Shown piece after piece: positions 1 to 22,225 of a DNA stretch of 64,000 bases. The translations under genes were made by a program, and so were the position numbers. The stretch comes from Larimichthys crocea (lineage: Eukaryota > Chordata > Actinopteri > Sciaenidae): positions 21,462,017 to 21,526,016 of the forward strand of contig NC_040025.1 in NCBI RefSeq assembly GCF_000972845.2, in the 5' to 3' direction. Position 1 is the stretch's first letter; each line of letters starts with the position of its first letter. The notes under the pieces were generated by a model. The model ran no database searches and was not told the DNA's origin. It saw only the letters and a list, made by a program, of their open reading frames with translations.

Positions 1-724
1 CACATACAGTACTTAACATACTGTGTCTTTAACTTTATCTGCAGCAGCTGTTGTGCAGAATGAACACAGCTCTCCTGTTGAGGATGTAAAAACTAAACAT
101 TAACTAATGATAAGAGGTAACACAACACTAGTTCAGTCTTGTTTACTGTCAGGCGACTGTTGCTTTAAGTAACACCCCCCCCACACACACACGCACACAC
201 AGTTATGCACCCAAATTGTCATCTATGTGTGTGTGTCTCTTAAGCAATCATGCATCACTTAATCAGGCAACGATGGAGGAGCTTTCATTAATTGAAGATG
301 ATCCTGTTGATAACATTTGTGTTTTACTGTCATGACTATCTTGTTCGCTCCATGCCACACCAACATCCGCTGCCGTTCAAATGCAGCTCTTGACACGAGG
401 GCACTAATGAGCAGTGGCTGTACTATCTTGTTGTGCTGTCTTTCATCGTGTAGTTTATTAAGTGAAATGAAAATCCTTGTCATACTGTGAGCAAAAACTA
501 TTTAATTATACACTTAATGAGATGTAATTGTTTATAATGATAGTACTGTGAGTAAAAATAAAAAAAAGAAACTGTTCATTTTAAAGCTGCACATAGTTGC
601 ATGCAAGACCAGTAATTTGTCCAGCTCTATAAAATATAGACCACAACTGCAAAGGGCAAAAATAAATTTGTTTACTCTAAGCAGTGATGGCGTGTTTGTT
701 TGTTGTTTGTTTGTAACTTTACAG
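1..724 (+). other. UCKL1 upstream intron, 3' portion
   Basis: This stretch precedes the first recognisable UCKL1 exon and ends in an acceptor AG at 723-724. It has short CA tracts near 185-203 and 224-236 and is otherwise AT-rich. I see no coding exon in it. The downstream exon begins in the middle of a codon, so at least one more coding exon lies before position 1. Confidence 0.75.
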
Positions 725-10450
<9,726 letters not shown>

Positions 10451-10582
10451 TTAAATTATTAGTAGTGCGCTAACTTATTGGGTGATTCAGGGCTGTGCCC
10501 CTCGGAGGACAATATGAGGACATTATTCGCCTCCATTGGGGCTTAACGTGCATCCTCCAAGGGCCAACAAGGTGCCCTTCAA

Positions 10583-10588
10583 AATAAA
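10583..10588 (+). promoter_or_regulatory. Proximal polyadenylation signal AATAAA
   Basis: This is a canonical hexamer 133 bases after the UCKL1 stop. It would give a short 3' UTR if used. Confidence 0.4.
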
Positions 10589-11703
10589 ATGAAAACAGAA
10601 CAAAACATTGCAAATGTACAGTCATCTAGATGAACTTTTAATTTATATTATTTTATCTAATGTAAATGCTGTTGTGATATGTTGTGTTATGAAGTCTGAA
10701 ATATTTTTTATATGTACAATATGTTATTACTGTAATCCAAATATTTTATTTTAGCGTTTAAATTCTGACAATCTCTGTAATGAAATTTGCAGGCATGTTG
10801 TTTTGAATACATATATTTCGCCTTAATCCGCGAACTGTGGACGACACAACTGAATGTGAATGTGAAAGAAAAAAAATATGAAGCTTTTAAGGTTATTTTT
10901 TACCACATACCTTCCTCACAACTTTCACAAAAAGTTAAACCAGAACATGAACTCGAGTTGCTCAACTTCTATCGCCATGAGCACTTTCTGAAGGACCATT
11001 CAGTCGGAAAATGTGTAGGTGTATCTGACTTTCTTTTTTTTTTTCTTTCTTTTTTTTCTTTTTTTTGACCTAACGGGTGTCGAAAACCGTTTTTCATTAT
11101 ACAGCTAGAAGTATGCACTTGTGGTGTATATTTATGCAGCACGTCCTGCATTTACATATTTGGATATGGATAGACCTACCCAGTCAGCGGGCAAGTCATA
11201 CATCTTTTTACCGCCATGAAAATGGGTCATCTGCATTTAACAAACACAGATTAAGTGTTTATTTCAGTCTCGTGCAACCTGATTTATGTCTCTGTTTTAC
11301 ATGCGGTGGATGGGATTGTTTTTTGTTGTTTTTTTTGTTTTTTGTTTTTTTTAAAGGTCTGTTGAATTGTAGATGCATATGAACTTAAAACCTTTACGAA
11401 AGGTTCACAAAGTGCTGTCAGTGCCTGATCTTTTTACTTGGTATTGATATGAAATAAGATCTGGTGCCTATTTAATATTGCCTTGTTCTTTTGAAAGGAT
11501 ATGTTGACAGTTTGCCAGATGTCCAGGTCGCACTCCACAATCTTTATCCATATGGTTACTTGAACAAATGCAATGAGGCATCAGGAGTGTTAGCAGCATA
11601 TGACGTTCATTTTATTATGCCTTCTCTTGGGTTACAGTAGTATCCTGTTCTCTTTAAGTTCACAATTTGTCAGACTTAGTTATTTATTTTGACATTTCTA
11701 CAA

Positions 11704-11709
11704 AATAAA
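11704..11709 (+). promoter_or_regulatory. Middle polyadenylation signal AATAAA
   Basis: This canonical hexamer is about 1.25 kb after the stop and is followed by an A-rich run at 11,713-11,721. Confidence 0.4.
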
Positions 11710-11993
11710 GGGAAAAAAAAAACATGAAATGAGACGAGACGTGATGAAAATGTAACTGCAGGCTTGTAGTCACATGAGCACTGTTGCTGCTGTTGACTAA
11801 CCATTACTTTTCCAATCAGTCACCTGCCACTGTACAGTATGTGCTTACTGCTGAATACAAATGTTCGTCATTCTGTACTGAAAATCCATTGACTGTGTTT
11901 GCAGCCTTAGTGTTTGACTTTGTGCTGTTTTTGTGTTTACCACTTCTGCTGCATGAGTTTTTATACATTTATATGTATATATAAAAAATATTT

Positions 11994-11999
11994 AATAAA
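11994..11999 (+). promoter_or_regulatory. Distal polyadenylation signal AATAAA
   Basis: This canonical hexamer is about 1.54 kb after the stop and has a GT-rich downstream element within 40 bases. It is the best candidate for the main 3' end. Confidence 0.5.
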
Positions 12000-12020
12000 A
12001 GTGCAATAGAGGTTTTAGAT

Positions 12021-15000
12021 TGCTCACAGTGCATTGTTTCATTTTTGTCAAGTGTTTTCAGCAAGTTCACTCGAGTTAGCAGTTAGTTAGAGCTCATTTC
12101 TTATTCACAACTAATTTCAAACTCACCATTTCAAGACAGAAAGAAGTTACCTACACTTTGTAAATGAACAGGAAGGATGTTGTGGTTGTCCTCTTCCCAT
12201 GGAAAAAAAAAACCTTGATATCTTCCATCACTTTCCACAATTATCACTCTGACAGCTGTCAAGACGCCAGCTACGGTGAAGTATGACTGACACTCATTTG
12301 ATGAGGCTGATGGACAATTACAAACCAGCAGCCTAACAGGCAGATATTGACCCACAAGAGGCATCTTTTTTTTCTTTCTGAGCAAGGAGGTGTGAGAAGG
12401 ACAGGCAAAAGACACGCAAGAGATAAGAATATCAAGAAGCTCAGAAGCAGCATTTTTATTCTTGTACTGCTCTAGTTTAGTCTAGTGTTAAATATGCAGC
12501 CGTCATAGATTTGGACACTTTTATTTTTCAGCAACATTTTAAATGTTATGAGTTCATTCAATTTGTTAAAAGTGGCAATAAATTGCTGCTATTAATTTGA
12601 AGTCACAGCATTTTACATTCCCTCACACACAAATAATGATGACATTTGCCTAAATATTTAAATAAAGTGCAGATGTTTTTTTCTTATTTCATAAATCTTC
12701 ATTCACATCTTTGAATGAAGATGTCAGTGGAAAGTTTACCACCAGCACTGACAAACAGGAAGGTGGTGTGTGTGTCTGTGTCTGTGTGTGAGTTACATCC
12801 CCATTGGTAGTACAGAGCACGATGAGGTCACAGCTTAGTAGAGACAGCAGGAGTGGCCTTATTTAAGTCGGCGACCTGTGTGTCTTTTTCATCCTCATGT
12901 CACTAGCTTTGCTCCAGGTTGCTCTGCTCTCTTCCTGTACGCCTTCTTTTTGGGTCTTGACTTTGACGTGATGAAGACTGTTTGTCTGTCTGTCTCGCCT
13001 GGGTCTGAGAAGTCAAGAGGGTCTGCCATGTGGGTAAGAAGAACAGAACAGACACCTTGAAAGCTTAAGAGAGAAGCAGACTTTCACAAACTTGCCACAA
13101 TTCTCCATTACTGTGATGACTGTTGCGAGACGAAAGGGTGGAACCATGGAAAGTAACTATGTGTGTTTCTGGTTGTTATTTGTTGGGTTAATGTGCTATC
13201 TGGCAGAGTGTGTCTGGATTGTAAATGTGAAGTGATGGTGTGAGTAGGCCAACACAATACAATGGCTTATTGCAGATAGTTGAGGATGAATTATTCAGAC
13301 AGTGAAGTATTTGTGAATCATGTGAAGAGGGTTTGGATTAGTCGGTTCAAGAGGGCAAAGTATTGTCTTTCCTTTCCTCTCCCCACTTCTCCTTTCACTC
13401 TTTCTTTCTGTGTGTGTTCTCCTGTGCTCTCTCATCTGCATAGTTTATCATGAGAGCAACATGTCTAAGAGACTGAACTGTCCTCATAAAGTCAGGCCAG
13501 GGTGATTTAGATGTTTTTAGTATGAGATGCAGTTCGTGCATTAGGCTCCGAGTGTTTAATTGCTCTCTGAGTGGTTTCAATGCAGGTTTGCTAACAACAG
13601 GGAGACAGACGTGTGTGTTAACTTTTTATATTGTGCTCTGGGTTTTCTGAATGAAAACATTTGCACAGATATGAGCCAGATGTGTTGTTGAAATGCATTT
13701 TATTGTGGCTATTGCATGTATGTTATGAGATTAAAGCCTCAATTCTTATTGAAATGAGGTATTATATCATACAGTTGGAGCAGCATCTGCATACTCAGAA
13801 ACATAAAGGTCATAAAGGAGAGTGTTTTAACAATAGGATGTGAAATTATACAACCAGAATGAATGAAAAGTATTTTTTTTCTCAGGTTTATTCTCATTTG
13901 ATGAATATCGTTTCTGGCGCCAAATCCCCAACGTCTCTGAATATGCATGCAACACACAATCTAAATTATTTTACATTACGGATGTTGGATTATTTAAATT
14001 TGGACTTTTATTTTTTTAATAACTGACCAGTTTTGGTTACAAGAAACCCAGAGCTTATTTTTATTAGCTTTATTTTAGCAGCTTCTGTTAGTACATTTAT
14101 GGTAGTCTATTTTTCAAAAATAGACTCTTCAGATGATGAAGATTAATAATGTTGAGAAGCAACTTAATGTAACCAACAGTACTACTATATATAACAGTAT
14201 TAGTGGCCATAAAGTAGACCTTTGCGCATCTAAAAATTTATCTAAAAAGTTTATTAGGCCAAAAACAGCCATCAGCGTATCTCCACCAAGATGCACATTT
14301 ACCGATGTGTAAACACATCTGGACCAGAATTATATTTTAATATTATATATTATTATATATATATATTTTTAAATCTTCTTTATCAAGTGATTTTCTTTTT
14401 TTTGTCAAACTAGGAGTCGCTTTCAACGTGGACACAGTGTTCAGAGGCTCATGAAGCAACATGAACCACACACCAGAGCCCTGCTTTAACTCTTGAGTGG
14501 TTCTTTCTAGGACTGTCCAACCTGAGAATGGTGATTTCAAGCTCAATCTCAGGTTCGTCAGCCCATGAAACGCTAACTCACCTCAGCAGATTAAAGACAA
14601 CGAACACCAGAAAAGGCCCAAAACCTGTGCGGACCGAGTGTTTTGATATTCAGGAAGCAAAGTTTCGAAAAACCTTCTTATCAGACAGACAGACGAGTAA
14701 CCTTTTTTTTTTCTTCTCATATTTCATCAATTGTGTGTTTTATGAATATTTCATTTCATGCTAAAAAAATTGCATTTGCATGAATCTATTGTCAAAATAT
14801 GCATATTCAGTGACATCCTCTCTAACATATTGAATCAAGTTCAACATCAGCACTATGCAGAAAAAAAACCTTATTCCACTAAATTGCAGTGTTCAAAATG
14901 AATGACCTTTGACAGAGTCTCTTGTGCTCACAGAGAAGTCTGCTGTTTTAATGATGAGATAGAGAGAGCAACAGTTTCCTCCAACAGAACACTGCTTACG

Positions 15001-16983
15001 TACCAGTAGAGGGAGCAATGTACACACTAACCAGAGAGCAGAGGCTGCTGCTACTTGTAGAAAATACATAAATAACTTTAATTATCTGAACCGTTCAATG
15101 ATTCTGTTTTAATATTCGACAATGGCTACTTCATTCCTGGAAAAAATAGAAACTAGATTTGCTGAACGTTGTTTCACATCGTCACATTGTCTTTCACATT
15201 GCGATAAAATGATATATTGGAAACTGCTCTGCTGTTCCTATTTGACATCTGCAGAAATCATTTCTGTTGATAATCATATTGTTGCAGACAGAAAGATGAT
15301 GCATGTCTGAGGAATTAAAACGAATATCGAATAAGTGTATGCTTGTATATCTTGTCTTTTACTGTCTGGGTCATGTTTGCAAACATAAAGGCAGCCTGAT
15401 TAATATTGTACTGCTTTTGTTACTTTATAATGAATCATTTCAACATATTCTGTGGAACCATTATGTGAATTACAGAACTAACATTTCGAATGTGCGCTTA
15501 CAGTACAAACCTTTATATATGATTTGGCTTCAGATAGCACATTTAACAATATATCATACAACATGTGTACAAAATTCTGAAAAGCTTAAAAGTAAAATGT
15601 AAAGGTTTCGAAATTTGTAACACAAATGTATTTCAACACGTATTGAATCTTGAATCATGAAACAGAAATTAGCATGCTTTTTTAAAATTAAAATGATTTT
15701 TACTGCATTTGGACACTCTGAGGAAAAGAATTGTTTAAAGTTATAGCACTTCTTGTATTAATTTTGACCATAACGGAGGCTCTGTGGGCAATAAACACCA
15801 GGGAGGAAATCTTTTGAAGAATTGCTCTAAAAATCTTATTTCTGGTGTGATCTGTACAGTAGCATGTGCAAATCCTTTTTTCAGAGGACAAAATGCAATT
15901 TCTTTTTTACATTCCGACCTCTCACTGAGATTAATATGTAATTCGATCTAAAAAAATTCACAGGTATAAAATGAAGCGCAAAATGAAATGGAAGAAGCTT
16001 GATATATCCAATCCGATCTCTCCAAATTTAGCACCATAGTTTCCATCTTTTATTTTCAACCAACTATCCGTGCAAATGTTTCCATACAAGATAAGAAAGC
16101 ACTTCACTATTTACAGATTAAGAGAGTATGGCTAATATTCAGACACAGGAAAATCATACAGTTTATGATGCACAAAAAATTAGTGAAATAAATGTAACCT
16201 CCTCTTCATTTTGGCATCTGTGACATTTTTTTCTGGAAAGATTGAATTAGAAATGAGGTATCTTGTTTTTTTGTTTTTTTTTTAGATTGGGTGTAAACTT
16301 GATGTGGCCTTAAAAATACACTGGATGTGGCAGCTTTGTACGACATGTGCTTGCAGTTTGATTGTGTGCTATAAATGTCTTTTATTGGTTATATTGGCCT
16401 ATATGTTTGCAGCTCTCCTTCATAAAATCTGATTCTGAAAAGGGACTAAAGAGACAGCAGGTGCACTCCGTTACTCCCCTGCTGATATTCAAAGGACAAT
16501 AGAGTGTTGCAATCTTATTTTTGTTTCCCTTACCACCTCAGTCTCATCGTCATCTTTTGTCTCGTTGGTAGTAATCATATCAAGATAACTTTGTTACAAT
16601 TAAACATATTCACGTCACCTTTCTGTCGGTGAGGAAAACCGATTTTACGGACACCCTTTAAGAGGAAAATGGTCATGAAGAAAATGGACCAGAGGAGTGT
16701 GTAACCCCGTTGACCTTTCTTTCATCGGGGTGAAAGGTCAGATTGGGATCCGGCTCTCTGTGGAGAGATTAAACCCTGTCACCAAGGTAACATTATGTCC
16801 AACCGGGATGACCAGGGTCACAACAGTGAACACTGACTCTTATTATATTGCACTCTAACTTTTATCTTATGGGTGGAGAAGAGAAGGTTATTATATTCTT
16901 GTCATCTGTCTTCATGTTTCGCTCTGTTTATTAATAATAAATTCTTGAATTATTGCAAAGTGTACAGCCCCACGAATATCTGA

Positions 16984-17032
<49 letters not shown>

Positions 17033-18300
17033 CTTTTCAAGCTAGCTCTGTCGGTCTTAACCTTTTTTGCCCCACAGCGTTGCATTTGTGAGTCAGCCGA
17101 CCAGGGTTGAAGCATTTGAGCCATGTCGCCTGGGGTCATTTGGCTGGGAATGAATGAGTTGAATGAACATGTGCCGATACTGAAAAGCCAGATCATGGTG
17201 GCCAAGTGTGAGCCAAGGTGGCTGTCAAACTGCGTAGTCCGATGCTCACTGGGGAGGTTCAAGTCGGCTTGTTCATTCATGAAGATTTTAATTTCACTTA
17301 CGGTTGCTTTGAAAGTAGAGCACATTATCACATAATCTGCAGTTGCTTTAAAAGCTCTCATTATAAAACCATGATATTAGGGAGGCTTTTCATATTTTAG
17401 ACAATTTCCTACAAATTTCACAATATAAAAATGTTTTAAAAATATATTCTACCTTCAAGGTGCTGCAGCTTTTGTAAAAGATGAAAATCAATAACTAGAA
17501 ACATGGTAATTGCTTGAGATGGTTAATCTATTACGGTAAATATTTAATAATCTTTAACTTTTCGTCACTGTTAACGCTGTGTGGGGAGAGGCTGTTCTGC
17601 CTGCATGACAAATAGGTGCATGATGGTTGATCTACTTCTACAATCACTGTTTATGTGAACAAGTGACCATGCATCATTGTGTGTGTATGCGTGCATGTGT
17701 GTGCGTGTGTGTGTGTGTGCGTGTGTGTGAGGGTTAAAAGGTGTGGTGGGAGCTGTGAGCTGAGGTCAGTTAGTTCCAGCCCCGAGGAGAGCACCGCTAC
17801 GGCCTTGGAACAGTGTGGGGGTGGTTCACTTCCCCTTTCCCTGCCTCACGGCTTCCTGTGAGCGCTATAACCGTTAACCACACCCTCCTACCCTGGCCTA
17901 CACCCCCTCACACCACCACACACCAAGGCCTAGAAAACACTTTGCTCATACACCACCTCTCCCTTTTTTCTCCTTTATTCCCTAGCCAATCAACACAGTC
18001 CAACAATAGTCCTCTTCCCCCATACTGTAGTAGTCACACCTCTCTCAGCCCTGACAACCATCTCACTGTTTGTGCTCCATGCCTGATCTCCCGGCTTGCT
18101 AATTATAACGATAAGTTAATACAAATGTACACAGGCATGGGTTTGTGCACCACTGTAGCTACGCAGGTAGGTTTGCACTCGCGTTAGGTTCACAGCATTC
18201 CTCCCAGCGGCAGTTTGTCTCATTGTATCATCAACATCGTGCATCTCATTGAATGACATCCTATAGATCCTGTCTCTCCTTAGCAACAGCTGAGTCACTG
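12021..18300. other. Gene-poor region after UCKL1
   Basis: I recognise no gene here. The region is mostly AT-rich unique sequence with a (TG)23 run at 16,986-17,031 and impure GT repeats at about 17,677-17,728. Segment 17,750-17,880 is GC-richer and complex and includes AACCGTTAACCACACCC, which contains a RUNX-like AACCACA core. ORFs of up to 149 codons overlap the microsatellites and have no family resemblance. Confidence 0.6.
16986..17031. repeat. (TG)23 microsatellite
   Basis: An uninterrupted 46-base TG run. Confidence 0.95.
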
Positions 18301-18328
18301 CTGAAAAATGTCAGCGAGCAGATTTACC

Positions 18329-18364
18329 AACATTTCCCATTATCTTCTGATAATGGGAAATGTT
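18329..18364. repeat. Perfect 16-bp inverted repeat, 4-base loop
   Basis: AACATTTCCCATTATC (18,329-18,344) is followed by TTCT and then its exact reverse complement GATAATGGGAAATGTT (18,349-18,364). A GT microsatellite starts just downstream. It could form a cruciform or an RNA hairpin, but it is too short for a normal microRNA precursor. Confidence 0.9.
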
Positions 18365-18865
18365 CTGTGTGTGTGTGTGTGTGATTGAATGAGACGAATA
18401 AAACAATAAAAGTACAAAAACAAAGCATAAAAAAAGGCCTTGTCTCATCGTCCCGTTTACCACACCTACAATACCAGCATTCCTACTCCACTCTTATCAA
18501 GCATTATGCTGCAGAAGAGGAGAATTCTGAACGAGATCTTCTGTGTCAGTGTGTATGCGAGTGGGCGTATATAAGCCTGTGGTCTGTGGAGGGACAGTAG
18601 AGATGTGTTGAAGCGTGTGTGTGTGTGGGGAGGTGTGTGTATACATTGTAAATGTCTGCATGCGCACAGTGGTAGTGGTGTTTTGGGGATGGGGAGTTGG
18701 GGTGAAGGAGGAGGGGGGGGGAGGTGGGGTACTTCTCTAAAGGGAGTGCTGTTCCCGTGGGGGAGAGGAGGAGTGGGGTGGAGTGCATAGAGTGAGTGTA
18801 TGTGGGGGAGTGAGTGTGGGGGCAGCTAGGCCATCTGGACTGTGAGGAGGCTGAAGAAAGGGAGA

Positions 18866-18891
18866 GAGAGTGTGTGTGTGTGTGTGTGTGT

Positions 18892-18924
<33 letters not shown>
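18866..18924. repeat. (GT)n-(GA)n compound microsatellite
   Basis: An alternating GT tract followed by an alternating GA tract, continuing into purine-rich sequence to about 18,990. Confidence 0.85.
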
Positions 18925-18928
<4 letters not shown>

Positions 18929-20651
18929 AGGAGGGAGTAGGGATAAGAGGAGAAAGAGGGAGGAAAAGTTGAAATTGAGGGTGTGGGAGAAAAGGATGGA
19001 GGTACGTGCGACAGAGGGAGGAATGTTGCTTGAGGTCATTACACTAAACAGTCGTACAGTAATACTCAACATCCTGCAATCTCTATTGATTCGATAGAGA
19101 CACAAGTGAGCTTAGGCAGAGGAGAAGATTTCAGTCGATATTCCGCTCAGCATATTTCTATTCTGTTCTATGCTAAAGAGCAGCTTGCTAAAGCCATCCC
19201 ACAGACCCGACTGTGCTCACTGCTGCGATGCTAGCACACAGAGTGAAATGCGTGTACTATATTATGTTCGACCGAGACCCACAAGAGCCGAATAAAATTT
19301 GAGCATAACTGAAATGATCTTAATTCATTATTTATGAGCACAGCCAGGAGAGTCTTGGTTATGTTTCATACTTGCCTGAAGGCGTTCATGGCTGTGTTGT
19401 TTAATCATTTTATTCACATTCTGACAGAATTGTATTACACGTGAAATCATGTTTAATGTTTTTTTATTTGATCGTGTAAAGCTATGTATGTACATTAATT
19501 GTGATACCTAAATCAATAAACTGACTAATTAACGTGTGGTTGAGTTGTTGAATTATTCTCACACAGGCTTACGGTAAGCAATCTGCACAACAGATGATGG
19601 CAGTTCTCTTCACAGAGGATAACTGCACGCTAAGCTGCAGTGATTTCTATCCACATATGTTTTCAACAGAAAGACCATGAATACTATAAAATGTTGAGAT
19701 GTCTAGAGAATCAAACTTAAAGAGGACAATCTAAAAGTAGGAGCCACAAAAAAAGGACACATGAGCCTGTATTCATTTAGCCATTATAACTAAATGTATG
19801 GTCACACACTCAAGCTAACCAACTGGATGATATAGGATGAAAGGATATACTACATTAAAAGACAATTATCAACAAAGGAAAAGACCATAAAAACCAATTT
19901 AGATCATCTTCTCTTTAATTGTCATGAGCAGTGCTGTGCATTCACCAGATAATTTTCGCTGAGTTCTCTTTATGTAGACATCAAAATGAATCCTTCCTAA
20001 ACCAGATCTAGACCTTGTTGTAGACCTAGATCTGCAGCAGCCTTGATGAATTTCCTGAGTAAAGAAGCTGACGTATGTGTATGTCGATCTAGATGCAGAT
20101 CAAAAATGATGACAATCACATTTAGAGCTTTTTTCAGCTGTGACAGACATATACCAGGTTGGTTTTGGCTTGTAGGAGACAAATGTATCCAAACCACTCC
20201 ACAAAAATTTGTTTTCTAAATTTAATACAAGAAATGGACACTTTAGGTGCAACATAGTACTTTATATCTGCAGTTTTAATGCTTGTTTTTGAAGGTGTTT
20301 TTTTTTTTGTGCCATTTTACCGTCATTGGACAGCTTGCATAGACAGGAAATGTGTGAGAGCGAAGGCGTACGACAACAAAAGTCTCTAACCAGAATCAAA
20401 AGGGTAAGTGACAGGAAAATGGTTTGTTTTAACCATGAGACCAGGGAGACGGATTTGAATGCAAAGTGTGGAGAGTCACATATCATCTATATAAACATTC
20501 ACCAGTTGGTACCTGTCGTACCGGTTTGTCATTTTGGCAAATAACAAAACGAAAAACAATATCACACTGCTTTAGGTTCTTATGCCTGTTTTGTACCGCG
20601 AATAACATCACGCCACTTTCCTGTCAGTGGAGGCGCTGCAGGACGACAGCC

Positions 20652-20872
20652 GACATTTTGACTTGTCGTAAAGAAAAGGCACAGGTGTTACTAATAACAT
20701 TAGCGGTGTCTCTTTTTTTCTATTTAAGCGTCTCAGTAAGCCATGACAGTGTGACAGTGAGCCAGCATGCACAATGCAGGACCCTGAAACTGATGCAGCT
20801 AAATGGAATTCAGCCATCATTAATTCTATTATTTACACCTGTGCATTTCCTACTGGGACATGTCAAAAAACA
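20652..20872. mobile_element. MITE-like dispersed repeat, copy 1
   Basis: The left end GACATTTTGACTTGTC and the right end GGGACATGTCAAAAAACA are inverted relatives. The interior (ACAGGTGTTACTAATAACAT, then GCCATGACAGT, AATGCAGGACCCTGAAACTG) resembles the second copy at 53,354-53,546. The layout matches a repeat I recall as widespread in percomorph genomes. There is no ORF of its own. Confidence 0.7.
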
Positions 20873-22163
20873 TTGGAATGAAAAAAGGATTATGGACAGG
20901 ATGGATTAACCTGTAAGGGGGCACCTATCAACCCTCTATTCCTCCCACTCTCTGTGCAATGTATAAAGCTTTTTCAATATTACCTGGCCCCAGATTTGCC
21001 AAATGGGCACAGGTGCACTCTTCAACACAGGGCCACGTGATGACATCTTAAAACAAACAAACAAAAAAGTTTAAAACTCACTTGACACAGCAAGCCTGGA
21101 GCATTTGAGGGCCTTTTTTTATGGGGCCCGTGTCGCCCGCTGTGCCTAGTCGCAGTCTTAGCAGTGGATGAGGACGAGGGCTCTTGATTAATGACTACTA
21201 ATCTTTTAATTACTCACTACATATTATGCTGCATTGTGGGATAGTTTGAATCTCACTAGACAATCAGGCTACACCATGACAGACACTTTAAACTGTGTTC
21301 TTTACAGTGAACTGTGAGTTATTCCTCTTCCAATGCAATTTAGTATTAAGTGCTCTCAGTAGATAACCGCGTTACCCAGACAAATGTGTGTGTGGCGTGC
21401 ACAAGATGCTAAATGACAGTGAGTTATCAGAACGGTCTGTGTTAATAGATAAACAGATGCGTGAGACAGATGTGAGTATCGAGGTGTATTGCGTTTGACA
21501 GTTTACAGTGAAACACCACATGTTCTCAGGTTTGCCCGTGAGGAGAACAGAAAAGGCCTCCATGATGTCCTTGGATGGTCGGATAACCCCCCCAAGCCCC
21601 CTGACCCTCACCCTCTTCAACACATCACACCCCACATCAATATTACCTCCTCCCTTTCCGACCCCCTTCCTCAAGACCTTCCCTCGTGAGCTCCTCGGGC
21701 CCTCCTAGGCTGAGGGGTCAGCAAGGGTCGGGAGCTCATGACTCTCTCGTTCCCTCTCTCTCCTGACCCCGCTCTTGTTTTATCACAGCTCTGTCTATCG
21801 TTCTCTTCCTCCCTCTCCGTCCTCCGTGCAAAGACTCATCCTTTCGTCTCATTATTTGACCCACTTTTCTCTCTACATCTCCCTCTCGATCTCCCTCTTT
21901 CAGTGTCTCTGCTCCTTCGTCCGCTCAAGCTGTTCTTAGATGGCGTATTGATTGGGGTTTCTATTCACCTCCACTCCCATCCTCTCTCTCTCTCTCTCTT
22001 TCAAAGTCTCTCTCTCTCTATTCCTTTTGTTCCCCAGTGTACTGTAATACTCAAACCTCTTTGATCTGTGTGTTTGTGTCTGTCTATCTTCTGCTTTCCT
22101 AAATGTCTCCATTTACTGTAAGCTCTACCACCACGCTGTGCTCAATTTCTATCTCTCCCTCCG

Positions 22164-22164
<1 letters not shown>

Positions 22165-22222
<58 letters not shown>
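22165..22222. repeat. (CA)29 microsatellite
   Basis: An uninterrupted CA run of 58 bases. Confidence 0.95.

Positions 22223-22225
<3 letters not shown>

Larger units (their letters stand above)
10451..12020 (+). other. UCKL1: UCKL1 3' untranslated region (inferred)
   Basis: This AT-rich region follows the stop codon and has no further coding signal. Candidate polyadenylation signals AATAAA lie at 10583-10588, 11704-11709 and 11994-11999. The last is followed by GT-rich sequence (TTGCTCACAGTGCATTGTTT from 12,018), as expected near a cleavage site. T-rich runs at 11,033-11,066 and about 11,319-11,352 lie inside it. The exact end is inferred. Confidence 0.55.

Noticed and set aside
12878..13060. 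A 60-codon ORF ending near a GTAAGA donor-like site
   Set aside because: The translation is not recognisable, and no acceptor or neighbouring exon of a known gene was found.
16912..17361. A 149-codon minus-strand ORF
   Set aside because: A poly-His/Thr stretch comes from the CA microsatellite and the rest has no recognisable family or start context.
18329..18364. A microRNA precursor at the perfect hairpin
   Set aside because: The hairpin totals 36 bases, which is too short for a canonical precursor. It is kept only as a structural observation.
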